Source: Chitinophagaceae bacterium PMP191F
GTDB lineage: Bacteria > Bacteroidota > Bacteroidia > Chitinophagales > Chitinophagaceae
Direction: 5' to 3'
Length of the DNA stretch: 64,000 bases
Assembly: GCA_001302245.1 (NCBI GenBank)
Contig: LGYU01000009.1
Coordinates: 472,744-536,743, forward strand
In this document: piece after piece, positions 42,502 through 51,253 of the stretch
Position numbering within the stretch: the first letter of the stretch is position 1
How the letters are laid out: every line of letters begins with the position of its first letter
Notes under the pieces: model-generated
Told to the model about the DNA's origin: nothing
Seen by the model: only the letters and a program-made list of their open reading frames with translations
The model's database searches: none
Program-made: the position numbers and the translations under genes

Positions 42502-44715
42502 ATGATAAAAAGATGGGCTTTTGTTGTAGGGATATTGATCGCATTAGCGCCGCTATCTATACAGGCACAACAAAAAATGGTAACCAGCGATAGCGTAGTG
42601 GTCAGCAACAACTATGTAAAAGTGGTGGTGCAGTTGGCTACAGGATATGTCAGTTACAGATTCACTGCCGGTATTTCATTTATCAATACGGTGGCTTCTG
42701 TACAGGATCTTCAGCGCGGACAACTGGTATCAGCCGGTTTTGATAAGCACAGCGTTACTACAGATGCAATTAAAAATCCGTTGGGGAAGGGTATCTGCAT
42801 AAATGTACTGCATGAGTCGGCCGGCAAAACTGCCAGGCTGACCCAGTACATTACGATATATGAATCAGCGCCTTTTGTACTGATCAGTGCAGAGGGTGCA
42901 GCTACAGATCAGGCAATGGTGATGGAAACAAGAAATATTTCACCATTGACCATTTTACCTGCATACCAGGGCCGGGTAACAATGCCGGGCACCGATGCTG
43001 TTTTTACAGATTATCCGTTTGATAATGATAATTGGGTGGATGTAATTGCAAGACGATGGCCCGACAACGGAAAGTCTGTCAGCGGTATCAGTTATGAGCT
43101 GGCATCTGCCTATAATGAACAAACAAAGAGTGGTTTTGTAACAGGCAGTGTGGTACATGATTTCTGGAAAACCGGTGTACTGTATGGCACCGGTACACAT
43201 GCCGGCAGCATTGATTCGCTGGTAGTGTATGGCGGTGTGGCTACCAAAGACAATCCTTCATTGCCCGATTCGTATGGAGGAAGAGATGGTACACACGACT
43301 ATGTGCCGCATGGTACTCAGACCGGCGCATCTGTATATGCTCCATTGATCTATTTATCAGCATCTGCCGATGTACGAAAGGACCTGTTATCATTTGGCAG
43401 TATTATAAAAAAAGTAAATGGTATATCTGCATGGAAGCATGCGGCACCTTTTTACTGGAACAGTTTTGGTGTAGAAGGCGTACTGGGGTATGAAAAAGTA
43501 ATGATGCCGGGAGATGTGGCTAAGATATCTGATTTCATCAGTTCACTACCCAATTTCAACCGTACCACGCAACCGGTACTGAGTATTGATTCTTACGACC
43601 AGGGGATCTACACTACAGATGTTCTAAAATCCATTGGTCGTTATGGTAAAAAGAAAAACCAGAAAATAGGTTTCTATTTTATCCCCTTTTCATTATGGAC
43701 ATGGAAAAACAGTATTAACGATGCAAGGCTTACCAATACAAATCATCCATTACGCGATGTGATACTGCTGGATGAAAAAAATCAGTACGTACCTTATAAA
43801 GACGGAGACTGGGGGGCTTTCCCCATTGATCCTACGCATCCTTATACCAGGGATTTTATTATTGAGCAATTAAAAAAAGCTAAAGCGATCAATGCAGAGT
43901 TTATTAAAATAGATTTTTTATCAGCTGGGGCGCTGGAGTCTACCCGCAGGTTCAATCCTGAAATACGTACGGGTATACAGGCTTACAATTATGGCATGAA
44001 ACTGCTGCGGCAGTTGACAGATTCCATACTGGGACCGGATGTTTTTATTACACAGGCTATCTCTCCATTGTTTCCCAATCAGTATGCACATACAAGATTC
44101 CTGTCAACAGATGTATACTCACACTTACGGAATGATATAACTGGCTTTCCGCATTATGGAAGTACCTGTGCGTCTATGATCAGTGCTACCAACTTCTGGT
44201 GGACACAGGGTAACCTGTGGCCTTACACCAATATGGATGTGTCGGTAATGAAACGTTTTCAGAAAAATAAAGAACTGAGCGAACAGGATGTAAAAGTTCG
44301 GATACTCTCTATGATGGTGATGGGCAGTATACTGGGTGATGGTTCTGATTTCAGAGATAAGCTGGCAGCAGAACGTGGCAGGCTGTTCCTGGATAATAAA
44401 GCTGTTTGTGAATTTTTCAGTCATCCGAAAGCGTTTACCCCGTTACGCTTTCCTGTAGGGAATGGGCAGGATCAGCAACTTAGCTATTACCTTCCGGGTG
44501 ATACGCTGATGGTGGCTGCATTCAATTTTGACCTGAAAAATCAGTTTACGGAGAAGTTCAGTAAGACAGAGCTGGTGTGGCCGGATAAAGCGTATAAGCT
44601 CGAAGATATATTGTCAGGCAAAGAAATAGCCCGTGTAGGCAAAGGACAAAATGAGTTTGCTATAACGGTGGCAACAGGTGATGCCGTAGTGATAAGGATG
44701 GTTCCGCTGGAATAA
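42502..44715 (+). CDS. Glycoside hydrolase, clan GH-D-like (alpha-galactosidase type), exported
   Basis: 737 residues from the ATG at 42502 (the frame opens 13 codons earlier, but this start gives a clean signal peptide ending IQAQQ). An N-terminal beta-sandwich (about 25-300) precedes a TIM barrel (about 310-620) and a C-terminal beta domain. The barrel motif INAEFIKIDFLSAG places Asp471 as the likely nucleophile, as in the KxD motifs of GH27/GH36 enzymes, and MMVMGSILGDGSDFR resembles the later GH27-type loop. It is the first enzyme of the operon and likely acts in the periplasm or at the surface. Alpha-galactoside cleavage is plausible, consistent with the mutarotase downstream, but the exact GH family is uncertain. 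Confidence 0.65.
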   Translation: MIKRWAFVVGILIALAPLSIQAQQKMVTSDSVVVSNNYVKVVVQLATGYVSYRFTAGISFINTVASVQDLQRGQLVSAGFDKHSVTTDAIKNPLGKGICINVLHESAGKTARLTQYITIYESAPFVLISAEGAATDQAMVMETRNISPLTILPAYQGRVTMPGTDAVFTDYPFDNDNWVDVIARRWPDNGKSVSGISYELASAYNEQTKSGFVTGSVVHDFWKTGVLYGTGTHAGSIDSLVVYGGVATKDNPSLPDSYGGRDGTHDYVPHGTQTGASVYAPLIYLSASADVRKDLLSFGSIIKKVNGISAWKHAAPFYWNSFGVEGVLGYEKVMMPGDVAKISDFISSLPNFNRTTQPVLSIDSYDQGIYTTDVLKSIGRYGKKKNQKIGFYFIPFSLWTWKNSINDARLTNTNHPLRDVILLDEKNQYVPYKDGDWGAFPIDPTHPYTRDFIIEQLKKAKAINAEFIKIDFLSAGALESTRRFNPEIRTGIQAYNYGMKLLRQLTDSILGPDVFITQAISPLFPNQYAHTRFLSTDVYSHLRNDITGFPHYGSTCASMISATNFWWTQGNLWPYTNMDVSVMKRFQKNKELSEQDVKVRILSMMVMGSILGDGSDFRDKLAAERGRLFLDNKAVCEFFSHPKAFTPLRFPVGNGQDQQLSYYLPGDTLMVAAFNFDLKNQFTEKFSKTELVWPDKAYKLEDILSGKEIARVGKGQNEFAITVATGDAVVIRMVPLE

Positions 44716-44783
44716 TGTTGTATATTAAAGCGGCGGCGTAAGTATATACACAGCAATGAAACTGAGATAAAATATATTAAGTT

Positions 44784-47700
44784 ATGAGTGTTAAAGCATG
44801 GGTAGAAAAAGTAACCATACCCACATATGGTACAGGTGGTCCGGAAAAAAATCCGATGTTCCTTGAAAAGCGTGTTTACCAGGGTAGCAGTGGTGTTGTA
44901 TATCCGCACCCGGTAATAGAAAAGATTGCAGATGAAAAACATGATAAAACGTATACAGCCGTATACCTGGAAAATGAATACCTGCTGATCATGGTATTGC
45001 CGGAACTGGGTGGTCGTATACAACGTGCTTATGATAAAGTGCGCAACCGTGATTTTGTATATTATAACCAGGTAATAAAACCTGCATTGGTAGGACTTGC
45101 CGGGCCATGGATATCGGGTGGTATTGAATTTAACTGGCCACAGCATCACCGGCCCGGTACATTCAGTCCCGTTGATCATACCATTGAAGAACATAGTGAC
45201 GGCAGCAAAACGGTTTGGGTAAATGAAACAGAACTGATGTTCCGTACAAAAGGAATGGCTGGTTTTACCCTATATCCCGATAAGGCATACCTGGAGATCA
45301 AGGGGCGTTTGTTTAACCGCTCAGCATTTACACAAACATTTTTATGGTGGGCCAATCCTGCGGTAAAGGTAAACGAACATTACCAGTCTGTTTTTCCACC
45401 GGATGTATATGCCGTATTTGATCATGGTAAACGTGATGTGTCTGATTTTCCGGTGGCAACAGGTACTTATTATAAAGTAAACTATGCACCCGGAACAGAT
45501 ATTTCACGCTATGATACCATTCCTGTTCCTACTTCCTATATGGCAATAAGATCAGGATTTGATTTTATGGGTTGTTATGAACACGATACACAGGCAGGAA
45601 TGTTGCATGTGGCCGATCATCACCTGTCGCCAGGCAAAAAACAGTGGACCTGGGGTAATGGAGATTTCGGGTATGCCTGGGATAGAAATCTTACCGATGA
45701 AGATGGACCCTATATAGAACTGATGACAGGTGTGTTTACAGACAACCAGCCCGACTTCAGTTGGATACAGCCCAACGAGGTTAAGAGCTTTGAACAATAC
45801 TTTATGCCCTATGCACAGATCGGTGCGGTGAAGAATGCCACAAAAGAGGCGATGGTGAATATGGAAACCGAAAACAATACTATACATCTGAAAGTATATG
45901 CTACCGGTGTGTATAAAAATGCGCATGTTATACTATACAGGGACCAGGAGGAAGTAAAACGATATGTAGCAGACCTGTCACCCGCGCAAGTATTTATAGA
46001 ATCATACCAGGATACTTTACCTGCAACGCTTACCGCTTTACAGATAGTGGTAACTGACAATGCAGGAAACGAACTGGTACACTGGAAACCTGAGCAGTAT
46101 GGTGAAAAACCAATACCTGCTGCTGCCACAGCAGCAAAACTCCCTGCAGAGATAGAACAGGTGGAAGAGTTATTCCTGAATGGTCTTCACCTGGAACAAT
46201 ACCGGCATGCTACATTCAACCCGGTAGATTATTACCAGGAGGCACTCCGCCGCAGTCCGGGTGATGTCCGGTGTAACAATGCAATGGGGTTACTGCTGTT
46301 GCGTCGCGGACAGTTTGCAAAGGCGGAGCCTTACCTGTGCAAAGCCATTAACACATTGACCACCCGTAATCCCAATCCATACGATGGGGAACCTTATTAC
46401 AATCTTGGCTGGTCATTGCTGCTGCAGGATAAGCTAACCGAGGCATACGAAGTATTTTATAAAGCCACCTGGAACGACGCATGGCAGCACAGCGGTTTCC
46501 TGGCATTGGCGCGTATTGCTGCAAAACAACAACGTACGGCACTGGCATTACAGCATATTGATAAATCACTTATCCGCAATTTCCACAGCGTAACAGCAAG
46601 ACACCTGAAAACAATACTGTTGCGTAAAGCAGGAAAAATACAGGATGCAATTGCTTTTGCCAATGAATCAAACAGTATAGATCCGTTCAATGTAGGTTGT
46701 CATTTTGAACTGTACCTGTTACATACAAAAAACGGTAATGTACAGGAAGCTTCACAGGCTGAAACAAAGTTCCGTTCCCTGATGCGCAACGACCGGAACA
46801 ATTACCTGGAGCTTTCACTGGAATATGCACATGCAGGCTGTTATGCCGAAGCAATAGATGTATTGTCTGTGTATACAACAGCAGGTGATCCGATGGTATT
46901 GTATTACCTGGGCTGGTATGCCGGCAAGGCAGGGCGTATAGAAGAGGCGAGGGATTTTTTTGAAAAAGGGAGTAAGCAACCTGCAGACGGATGTTTTCCC
47001 AATAAAGTGGAGGAAGTACTGATATTGCAAACCGCGTTACAGTTTAACGAACAGGATGCGGTAGCTGCTTATGCATTAGGCAATTTCTGGTACGATAAAA
47101 GACAGTATGAGGAAGCGATCAGTTGCTGGGAGCGATCCATGCAGGCCGATCCCCTTTTCCCTACGGTACATCGCAACCTGTCGCTGGCCTGTTATAATAA
47201 GTTAAAGGATACGGTAAGGGCGCAGCAGTTACTGGAAAAAGCATTTCAGTTAGATACTACCGATGCCCGGGTATTTATGGAACTGGATCAGTTGTATAAG
47301 ATCCAGGGGCGACCTTTTGCAGAACGGCTTCAGTTGTTTGATCAGTATGCAGCATTGGTAACAGAACGTGATGACCTGTACCTGGAGCTGATCACCTTAT
47401 ACAACAACAGTGGTTCCTTTGAAAAAGCAAGGCAACTGCTGGCAGCACGTCATTTTCATCCCTGGGAAGGTGGTGAAGGCAAAGTGATAAGCCAGTTCCT
47501 GCTATGCCATATTGAACTAGCCAAAGAAGCCTTGCTGAAAAATGAATTTGAAAAAGCCATTGATCTGTTGAAGGCGATGGAACAATATCCGCATAACCTG
47601 GGAGAAGGAAAACTGTATGGCACACAGGAAAATGATATTCATTACCTGCTGGGCTGTGCTTATGAAAGCCTGCAACAGGAAGAAAAGGCTACAGAATATT

Positions 47701-48113
47701 TTAAACTGGCTACAGTTGGCATCAGTGAGCCGGTGCAGGCCATTTATTATAACGATCCGCAACCGGATAAGATTGTATACCAGGCGCTGGCCTGGAAAAA
47801 ACTGGGCGCTCGGGAAAAGGCAGAAGCTATCTTCCGCAGGTTCATTGCTTTTGGTGAAGCACACCTGGATGATGAGATAAGGATTGATTATTTTGCTGTA
47901 TCCCTGCCAGATATGCTGGTGTTTGATATTGATCTTAACCGTCGCAACCGGATCCATTGCCTGTACCTGGTAGCATTGGGTCACCTGGGACTTGGCCATG
48001 AAGAGAAAGCTACAAAAATGCTGAAAGAGGTACTGACCATGGATGTGAATCACCAGGGAGCAATGGTACATATTAAAATGATGCCGTTTTTTATGACAGA
48101 TGTAATGATATAA
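44784..48113 (+). CDS. DUF5107 domain protein with C-terminal tetratricopeptide repeats
   Basis: 1109 residues, no signal peptide, so probably cytoplasmic. The N-terminal half (about 30-345) is DUF5107: LIMVLPELGGRIQRAYDKV, GGIEFNWPQHHRP, TKGMAGFTLYPDKAYLEIKGRLFNRS, FDFMGCYEHDTQAGMLHVADHH. This region looks like the galactose-mutarotase beta-supersandwich fold found in several carbohydrate-active enzymes. From about 455 to 1090 there are roughly a dozen TPR units (for example DGEPYYNLGWSLLLQDKLTEA and AAYALGNFWYDKRQYEEAISCWERSM). It lies between a glycosidase and a mutarotase. A carbohydrate-active or carbohydrate-binding role is likely from context; the reaction is not known to me. Confidence 0.88.
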   Translation: MSVKAWVEKVTIPTYGTGGPEKNPMFLEKRVYQGSSGVVYPHPVIEKIADEKHDKTYTAVYLENEYLLIMVLPELGGRIQRAYDKVRNRDFVYYNQVIKPALVGLAGPWISGGIEFNWPQHHRPGTFSPVDHTIEEHSDGSKTVWVNETELMFRTKGMAGFTLYPDKAYLEIKGRLFNRSAFTQTFLWWANPAVKVNEHYQSVFPPDVYAVFDHGKRDVSDFPVATGTYYKVNYAPGTDISRYDTIPVPTSYMAIRSGFDFMGCYEHDTQAGMLHVADHHLSPGKKQWTWGNGDFGYAWDRNLTDEDGPYIELMTGVFTDNQPDFSWIQPNEVKSFEQYFMPYAQIGAVKNATKEAMVNMETENNTIHLKVYATGVYKNAHVILYRDQEEVKRYVADLSPAQVFIESYQDTLPATLTALQIVVTDNAGNELVHWKPEQYGEKPIPAAATAAKLPAEIEQVEELFLNGLHLEQYRHATFNPVDYYQEALRRSPGDVRCNNAMGLLLLRRGQFAKAEPYLCKAINTLTTRNPNPYDGEPYYNLGWSLLLQDKLTEAYEVFYKATWNDAWQHSGFLALARIAAKQQRTALALQHIDKSLIRNFHSVTARHLKTILLRKAGKIQDAIAFANESNSIDPFNVGCHFELYLLHTKNGNVQEASQAETKFRSLMRNDRNNYLELSLEYAHAGCYAEAIDVLSVYTTAGDPMVLYYLGWYAGKAGRIEEARDFFEKGSKQPADGCFPNKVEEVLILQTALQFNEQDAVAAYALGNFWYDKRQYEEAISCWERSMQADPLFPTVHRNLSLACYNKLKDTVRAQQLLEKAFQLDTTDARVFMELDQLYKIQGRPFAERLQLFDQYAALVTERDDLYLELITLYNNSGSFEKARQLLAARHFHPWEGGEGKVISQFLLCHIELAKEALLKNEFEKAIDLLKAMEQYPHNLGEGKLYGTQENDIHYLLGCAYESLQQEEKATEYFKLATVGISEPVQAIYYNDPQPDKIVYQALAWKKLGAREKAEAIFRRFIAFGEAHLDDEIRIDYFAVSLPDMLVFDIDLNRRNRIHCLYLVALGHLGLGHEEKATKMLKEVLTMDVNHQGAMVHIKMMPFFMTDVMI

Positions 48114-48120
48114 GAGCAAC

Positions 48121-49206
48121 ATGACTACAGCCAACGTAAAACAGATGGCCGGAGAGACTGCGTTGATCAATATAAAAACGCATCCCCGTGATGAGCGTAT
48201 ACTGCATGTAACATTGCATAACAGGAACATCACCGTAGAGTTGACCAATATCGGTTGTGCCATTATAGCTATCTATATGCCTGACAGAAAAGGGAACCGG
48301 AAAAATGTAGTGGCAGGGTATGAAGATGTATTGCAGTACCAGGGCAACAAAGATTATTTTGGCGTAATAGTAGGGCGCTATGCCAATCGTATTGCCGGCG
48401 GAAGTTTTTGCCTGGATGGAAAACAATACCAGCTTTCAGTAAATGATGGCAACAATCATTTGCATGGGGGTGTCAGCGGTTTTAGTCATAAATTATGGGA
48501 GCTGGCATCTGTAAAGCAGAACGACCGGCAATGCAGTGTCGCATTTTCTTATCACAGTCCGGATGGAGAGGAAGGTTACCCTGGTGCGTTATCTGTAACT
48601 GTTGAATACATGCTGGATGATGCGGGTAAACTACACATACGTTACCAGGCAACATGCACCCAAAGCACGCCGGTAAACCTTACCAATCACAGCTATTTCA
48701 ATTTAACAGGTTTTGAAACGCCTGTAGTTACAGCACACCGGTTAACAGTATATGCGGATACCTATACTGAAAAAGATGCTAACAATACCTCATCCGGCGG
48801 TATTGGCTCCGTAGATAATACAGCATTGGATTTCAGACAACCCCGGAAGATAAAAGAAGGGATCGGCAATTTTCCTGAAGACAGGGGGTATGATCATAAT
48901 TTTATCCTGCGGCATACAAAAGATATTGCTGTTTCAAAAGCAGCCGTACTAAGTGAGGAAACCACCGGTCGTACAGTAACGGTGTATACAGACAGACCTG
49001 CCATGCAGGTATATACCGGCAATTACTGGGACGGTACCATTACCGGAAAACAGGGACACCTGTATGTACAACACGGAGGAATTGCTCTGGAAACACAGGC
49101 ATATCCTGATAGTGTACACCATCCCCATTTCCCGGATACTATATTACATCCCGGCGAAAAGTATCAGACAGAAACTATTTTTGAATTTGGTATCAGCAAC
49201 GGTTAA
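48121..49206 (+). CDS. galM: Aldose 1-epimerase (galactose mutarotase)
   Basis: 361 residues, starting 8 bases after the DUF5107 stop. It interconverts alpha and beta anomers of aldoses so that kinases and isomerases can use the sugar released in this operon. Family motifs are YFGVIVGRYANRIAGG (about 79-94), NNHLHGG, LTNHSYFNLTG with the conserved His190, YDHNFIL and GGIALETQAYPD with the general-base Glu324. There is no signal peptide, so it is cytoplasmic. Its neighbours, a glycosidase and a sugar porter, fit galactose or glucose release and uptake. Confidence 0.95.
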   Translation: MTTANVKQMAGETALINIKTHPRDERILHVTLHNRNITVELTNIGCAIIAIYMPDRKGNRKNVVAGYEDVLQYQGNKDYFGVIVGRYANRIAGGSFCLDGKQYQLSVNDGNNHLHGGVSGFSHKLWELASVKQNDRQCSVAFSYHSPDGEEGYPGALSVTVEYMLDDAGKLHIRYQATCTQSTPVNLTNHSYFNLTGFETPVVTAHRLTVYADTYTEKDANNTSSGGIGSVDNTALDFRQPRKIKEGIGNFPEDRGYDHNFILRHTKDIAVSKAAVLSEETTGRTVTVYTDRPAMQVYTGNYWDGTITGKQGHLYVQHGGIALETQAYPDSVHHPHFPDTILHPGEKYQTETIFEFGISNG

Positions 49207-49236
49207 CACCTGTTGCCGTTTTATAAAAGAACATGC

Positions 49237-50568
49237 ATGCAACAATATCAGTTTAACAGGCAGTATATACTGGGAATTTCCTTTATCTCCGCCCTGGGCG
49301 GTTATCTTTTTGGATTTGACTTTGCGGTAATATCAGGGGCATTGCCTTTTCTGCAACGTGAGTTTAACCTCGATGCTTACTGGGAAGGATTTGCAACCGG
49401 TAGCCTGGCCATTGGTGCCATTGCCGGATGTATCATCGCCGCATCTGTATCAGACAGGCATGGCCGTAAAAAGGGATTGATGATCGCTGCTGCTGTATTC
49501 ATGCTTTCTTCGCTTGCAATGGCGTTTTCTTACGACAGGATCTTCTTCATTGTAGCACGCAGTGCAGCGGGCGTGGGTGTTGGCATGGCTTCCATGTTAT
49601 CGCCCATGTATATTTCAGAAATATCACCGGCACATCTGCGTGGCCGTATGGTAGCCATCAATCAGCTCACCATTGTAATTGGTATCCTGATCACCAACCT
49701 GGTAAACTACAGTTTGCGCAATTATGGCGCAGATGCGTGGCGATGGATGTTCGGTCTGGGTGCTATACCATCGGGATTGTTTTTCCTGGGAGCATTGCGG
49801 TTACCGGAAAGTCCGCGTTGGCTGATCAGTGCCGGTCATACAAAAAAAGCAGAAGCGGTACTGATGAAGATCGGTGGGGCTGCGTTTGCTGCTACTTCGC
49901 TGGATACTATTGGCCGCTCTATGTCCGGGAACAGTAAACTGAATTATGGCGCTTTATTGCAAAAGGCCATTCTGCCTGCTGTACTGATCGGTATCGGACT
50001 GGCAGTGTTTCAGCAGTTGTGTGGTATCAACGTGGTGTTTAACTATGCACCCCGCATCTTTGAAAGCATTGGTGCTTCGCAGGACGATCAGTTGTTGCAG
50101 ACTGTTTTCATTGGTGCTATTAATCTTGTATTTACATTACTGGCCATGTTGCTGGTAGACAGGTTGGGAAGAAAACCATTGATGCTGATAGGAGCGGGCG
50201 GACTTGCCATCCTGTATGCAGTAGTGGTAAATTTACTGGCCAGTGGTTCTGCACATGTTTCGTGGTTCCTGCTGATGGCTATTGGTACTTATGCCATGAC
50301 ACTGGCGCCGGTTACCTGGGTGCTGATAGCTGAGATCTTTCCCAACAAAGTACGTGGCGCCGCCACTTCTGTAGCAGTGATCAGCCTGTGGCTGGCTTAT
50401 TTTATATTGGTGTTCACTTTCCCCGTATTGTTCAACCGGTTAAAGGACGGTACATTTTATATCTATGCAGCTATCTGCGTAGTTGGATTTCTTTTTGTTT
50501 GGTTCAGGATCAGGGAAACCAAAGGCAAAACGCTGGAAGAGCTGGAAGGCGTGATTGCGGGGCATTGA
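49237..50568 (+). CDS. MFS sugar porter (SP family, sugar:proton symporter)
   Basis: 443 residues from the ATG at 49237; a TTG at 49213 in the same frame is a poorer choice. Twelve membrane helices with SP-family motifs: GYLFGFDFAVISG in helix 1, SDRHGRKKG (loop 2-3), RMVAINQL, PESPRWLIS (about residue 193), QQLCGINVVFNYAPRIFE in helix 7, DRLGRKP (loop 8-9), and a C-terminal RETKGKTLEELE. It carries monosaccharides such as galactose, xylose or glucose across the inner membrane. It is the last gene of the glycan operon; a GC-rich hairpin follows at 50626. Confidence 0.95.
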   Translation: MQQYQFNRQYILGISFISALGGYLFGFDFAVISGALPFLQREFNLDAYWEGFATGSLAIGAIAGCIIAASVSDRHGRKKGLMIAAAVFMLSSLAMAFSYDRIFFIVARSAAGVGVGMASMLSPMYISEISPAHLRGRMVAINQLTIVIGILITNLVNYSLRNYGADAWRWMFGLGAIPSGLFFLGALRLPESPRWLISAGHTKKAEAVLMKIGGAAFAATSLDTIGRSMSGNSKLNYGALLQKAILPAVLIGIGLAVFQQLCGINVVFNYAPRIFESIGASQDDQLLQTVFIGAINLVFTLLAMLLVDRLGRKPLMLIGAGGLAILYAVVVNLLASGSAHVSWFLLMAIGTYAMTLAPVTWVLIAEIFPNKVRGAATSVAVISLWLAYFILVFTFPVLFNRLKDGTFYIYAAICVVGFLFVWFRIRETKGKTLEELEGVIAGH

Positions 50569-50625
50569 TAGCTGTATCTTTTTCACAGCATTACTGATAC
50601 TTTATTTTTATATTCTTTTGAAATG

Positions 50626-50660
50626 CAGGCTGGCCGGTGGTTTCACCGGCTGCTTTATTT
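50626..50660 (+). terminator. GC-rich hairpin after the glycan operon (probable terminator)
   Basis: GCCGGTG (50633-50639) pairs perfectly with CACCGGC (50644-50650) over a 4-base loop, with further GCA/TGC pairing outside. The following CTTTATTT tail is a weak T-run. It lies between the sugar porter stop and the heme operon promoter region. Confidence 0.6.
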
Positions 50661-50748
50661 ATGGGAACTATTGCCGGTAACGAGTAATATGTGCATTTAC
50701 TGTAAAAAAATAATTTGCAACATTGTTTCATTATATTGGGTGAACGGT

Positions 50749-50756
50749 TATCTTTG
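50749..50756 (+). promoter_or_regulatory. Candidate -7 promoter box of the heme operon
   Basis: TATCTTTG fits TAnnTTTG. A TTG at 50723-50725 lies 23 bases upstream, slightly beyond the usual spacing. The predicted start site would be within a few bases of the ATG at 50765, so the first mRNA would be nearly leaderless. No Fur-like palindrome was visible. Confidence 0.45.
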
Positions 50757-50764
50757 GGCCCTTG

Positions 50765-51136
50765 ATGCAAAAAAGAACGGGTAAATATTTCAGTGTTTTA
50801 CTGTTGATGCTATACTTCTATTATAGCATCGGTATCCCGTTTTTGCACCGCCATGATACTGTTGCCATCACCGCCACATCTGCTACCGGTACAATGGCAT
50901 TGATCAAGAAAATTCCGTCTTCATTACAGGAAAAGGCTATTGCAGATGCTACAGTGTCCAAACAATGTAGTGTGTGCGATGATTACTGCGTTTTCTTTAT
51001 TGATAATCACATTACAGTTGCGCTGCAGGTACCACTGATGCCTGCTATCAAACATCCTCATCAGGCATATAGCAATATTACTGCTATTGTATCCGGAGCG
51101 TCTAATAAAGGGCCGCCCGCTGCTGCTATTATATAG
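50765..51136 (+). CDS. Small exported Cys/His protein at the head of the heme operon
   Basis: 123 residues from the ATG at 50765. An N-terminal hydrophobic stretch (FSVLLLMLYFYYSIGIPF) is followed at once by HRHD, then in the middle by SKQCSVCDDYC, and the end carries NKGPPAAA. Small exported proteins with such Cys/His clusters and a terminal K/R-G-P-P signature often precede TonB-dependent receptors for metals or heme. The stop is followed by the receptor gene. It may bind heme or a metal ion in the periplasm, but this rests on context and motif only. I recognise no named family with certainty. Confidence 0.7.
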   Translation: MQKRTGKYFSVLLLMLYFYYSIGIPFLHRHDTVAITATSATGTMALIKKIPSSLQEKAIADATVSKQCSVCDDYCVFFIDNHITVALQVPLMPAIKHPHQAYSNITAIVSGASNKGPPAAAII

Positions 51137-51253
51137 TCTTTCATGAACAGAAATGCCACTGGTGTTTCTGCCGGAAATTCCTGCTGGAATACAGATATGC
51201 TGCTTCGTACAGGGGCAGCAGGTTATGGCTCACTTTTAATTCTCAGAATCAAC

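Noticed and set aside
44541..45194. 217-codon minus-strand frame across the glycosidase/DUF5107 junction
   Set aside because: Opposite two well-supported genes; no domain, aromatic- and Cys-rich shadow composition.
47517..48263. 248-codon minus-strand frame opposite the DUF5107-TPR and mutarotase genes
   Set aside because: Composition (Phe, Cys, His, Ile-rich) is typical of an antisense shadow, and it crosses the junction of two clear plus-strand genes.
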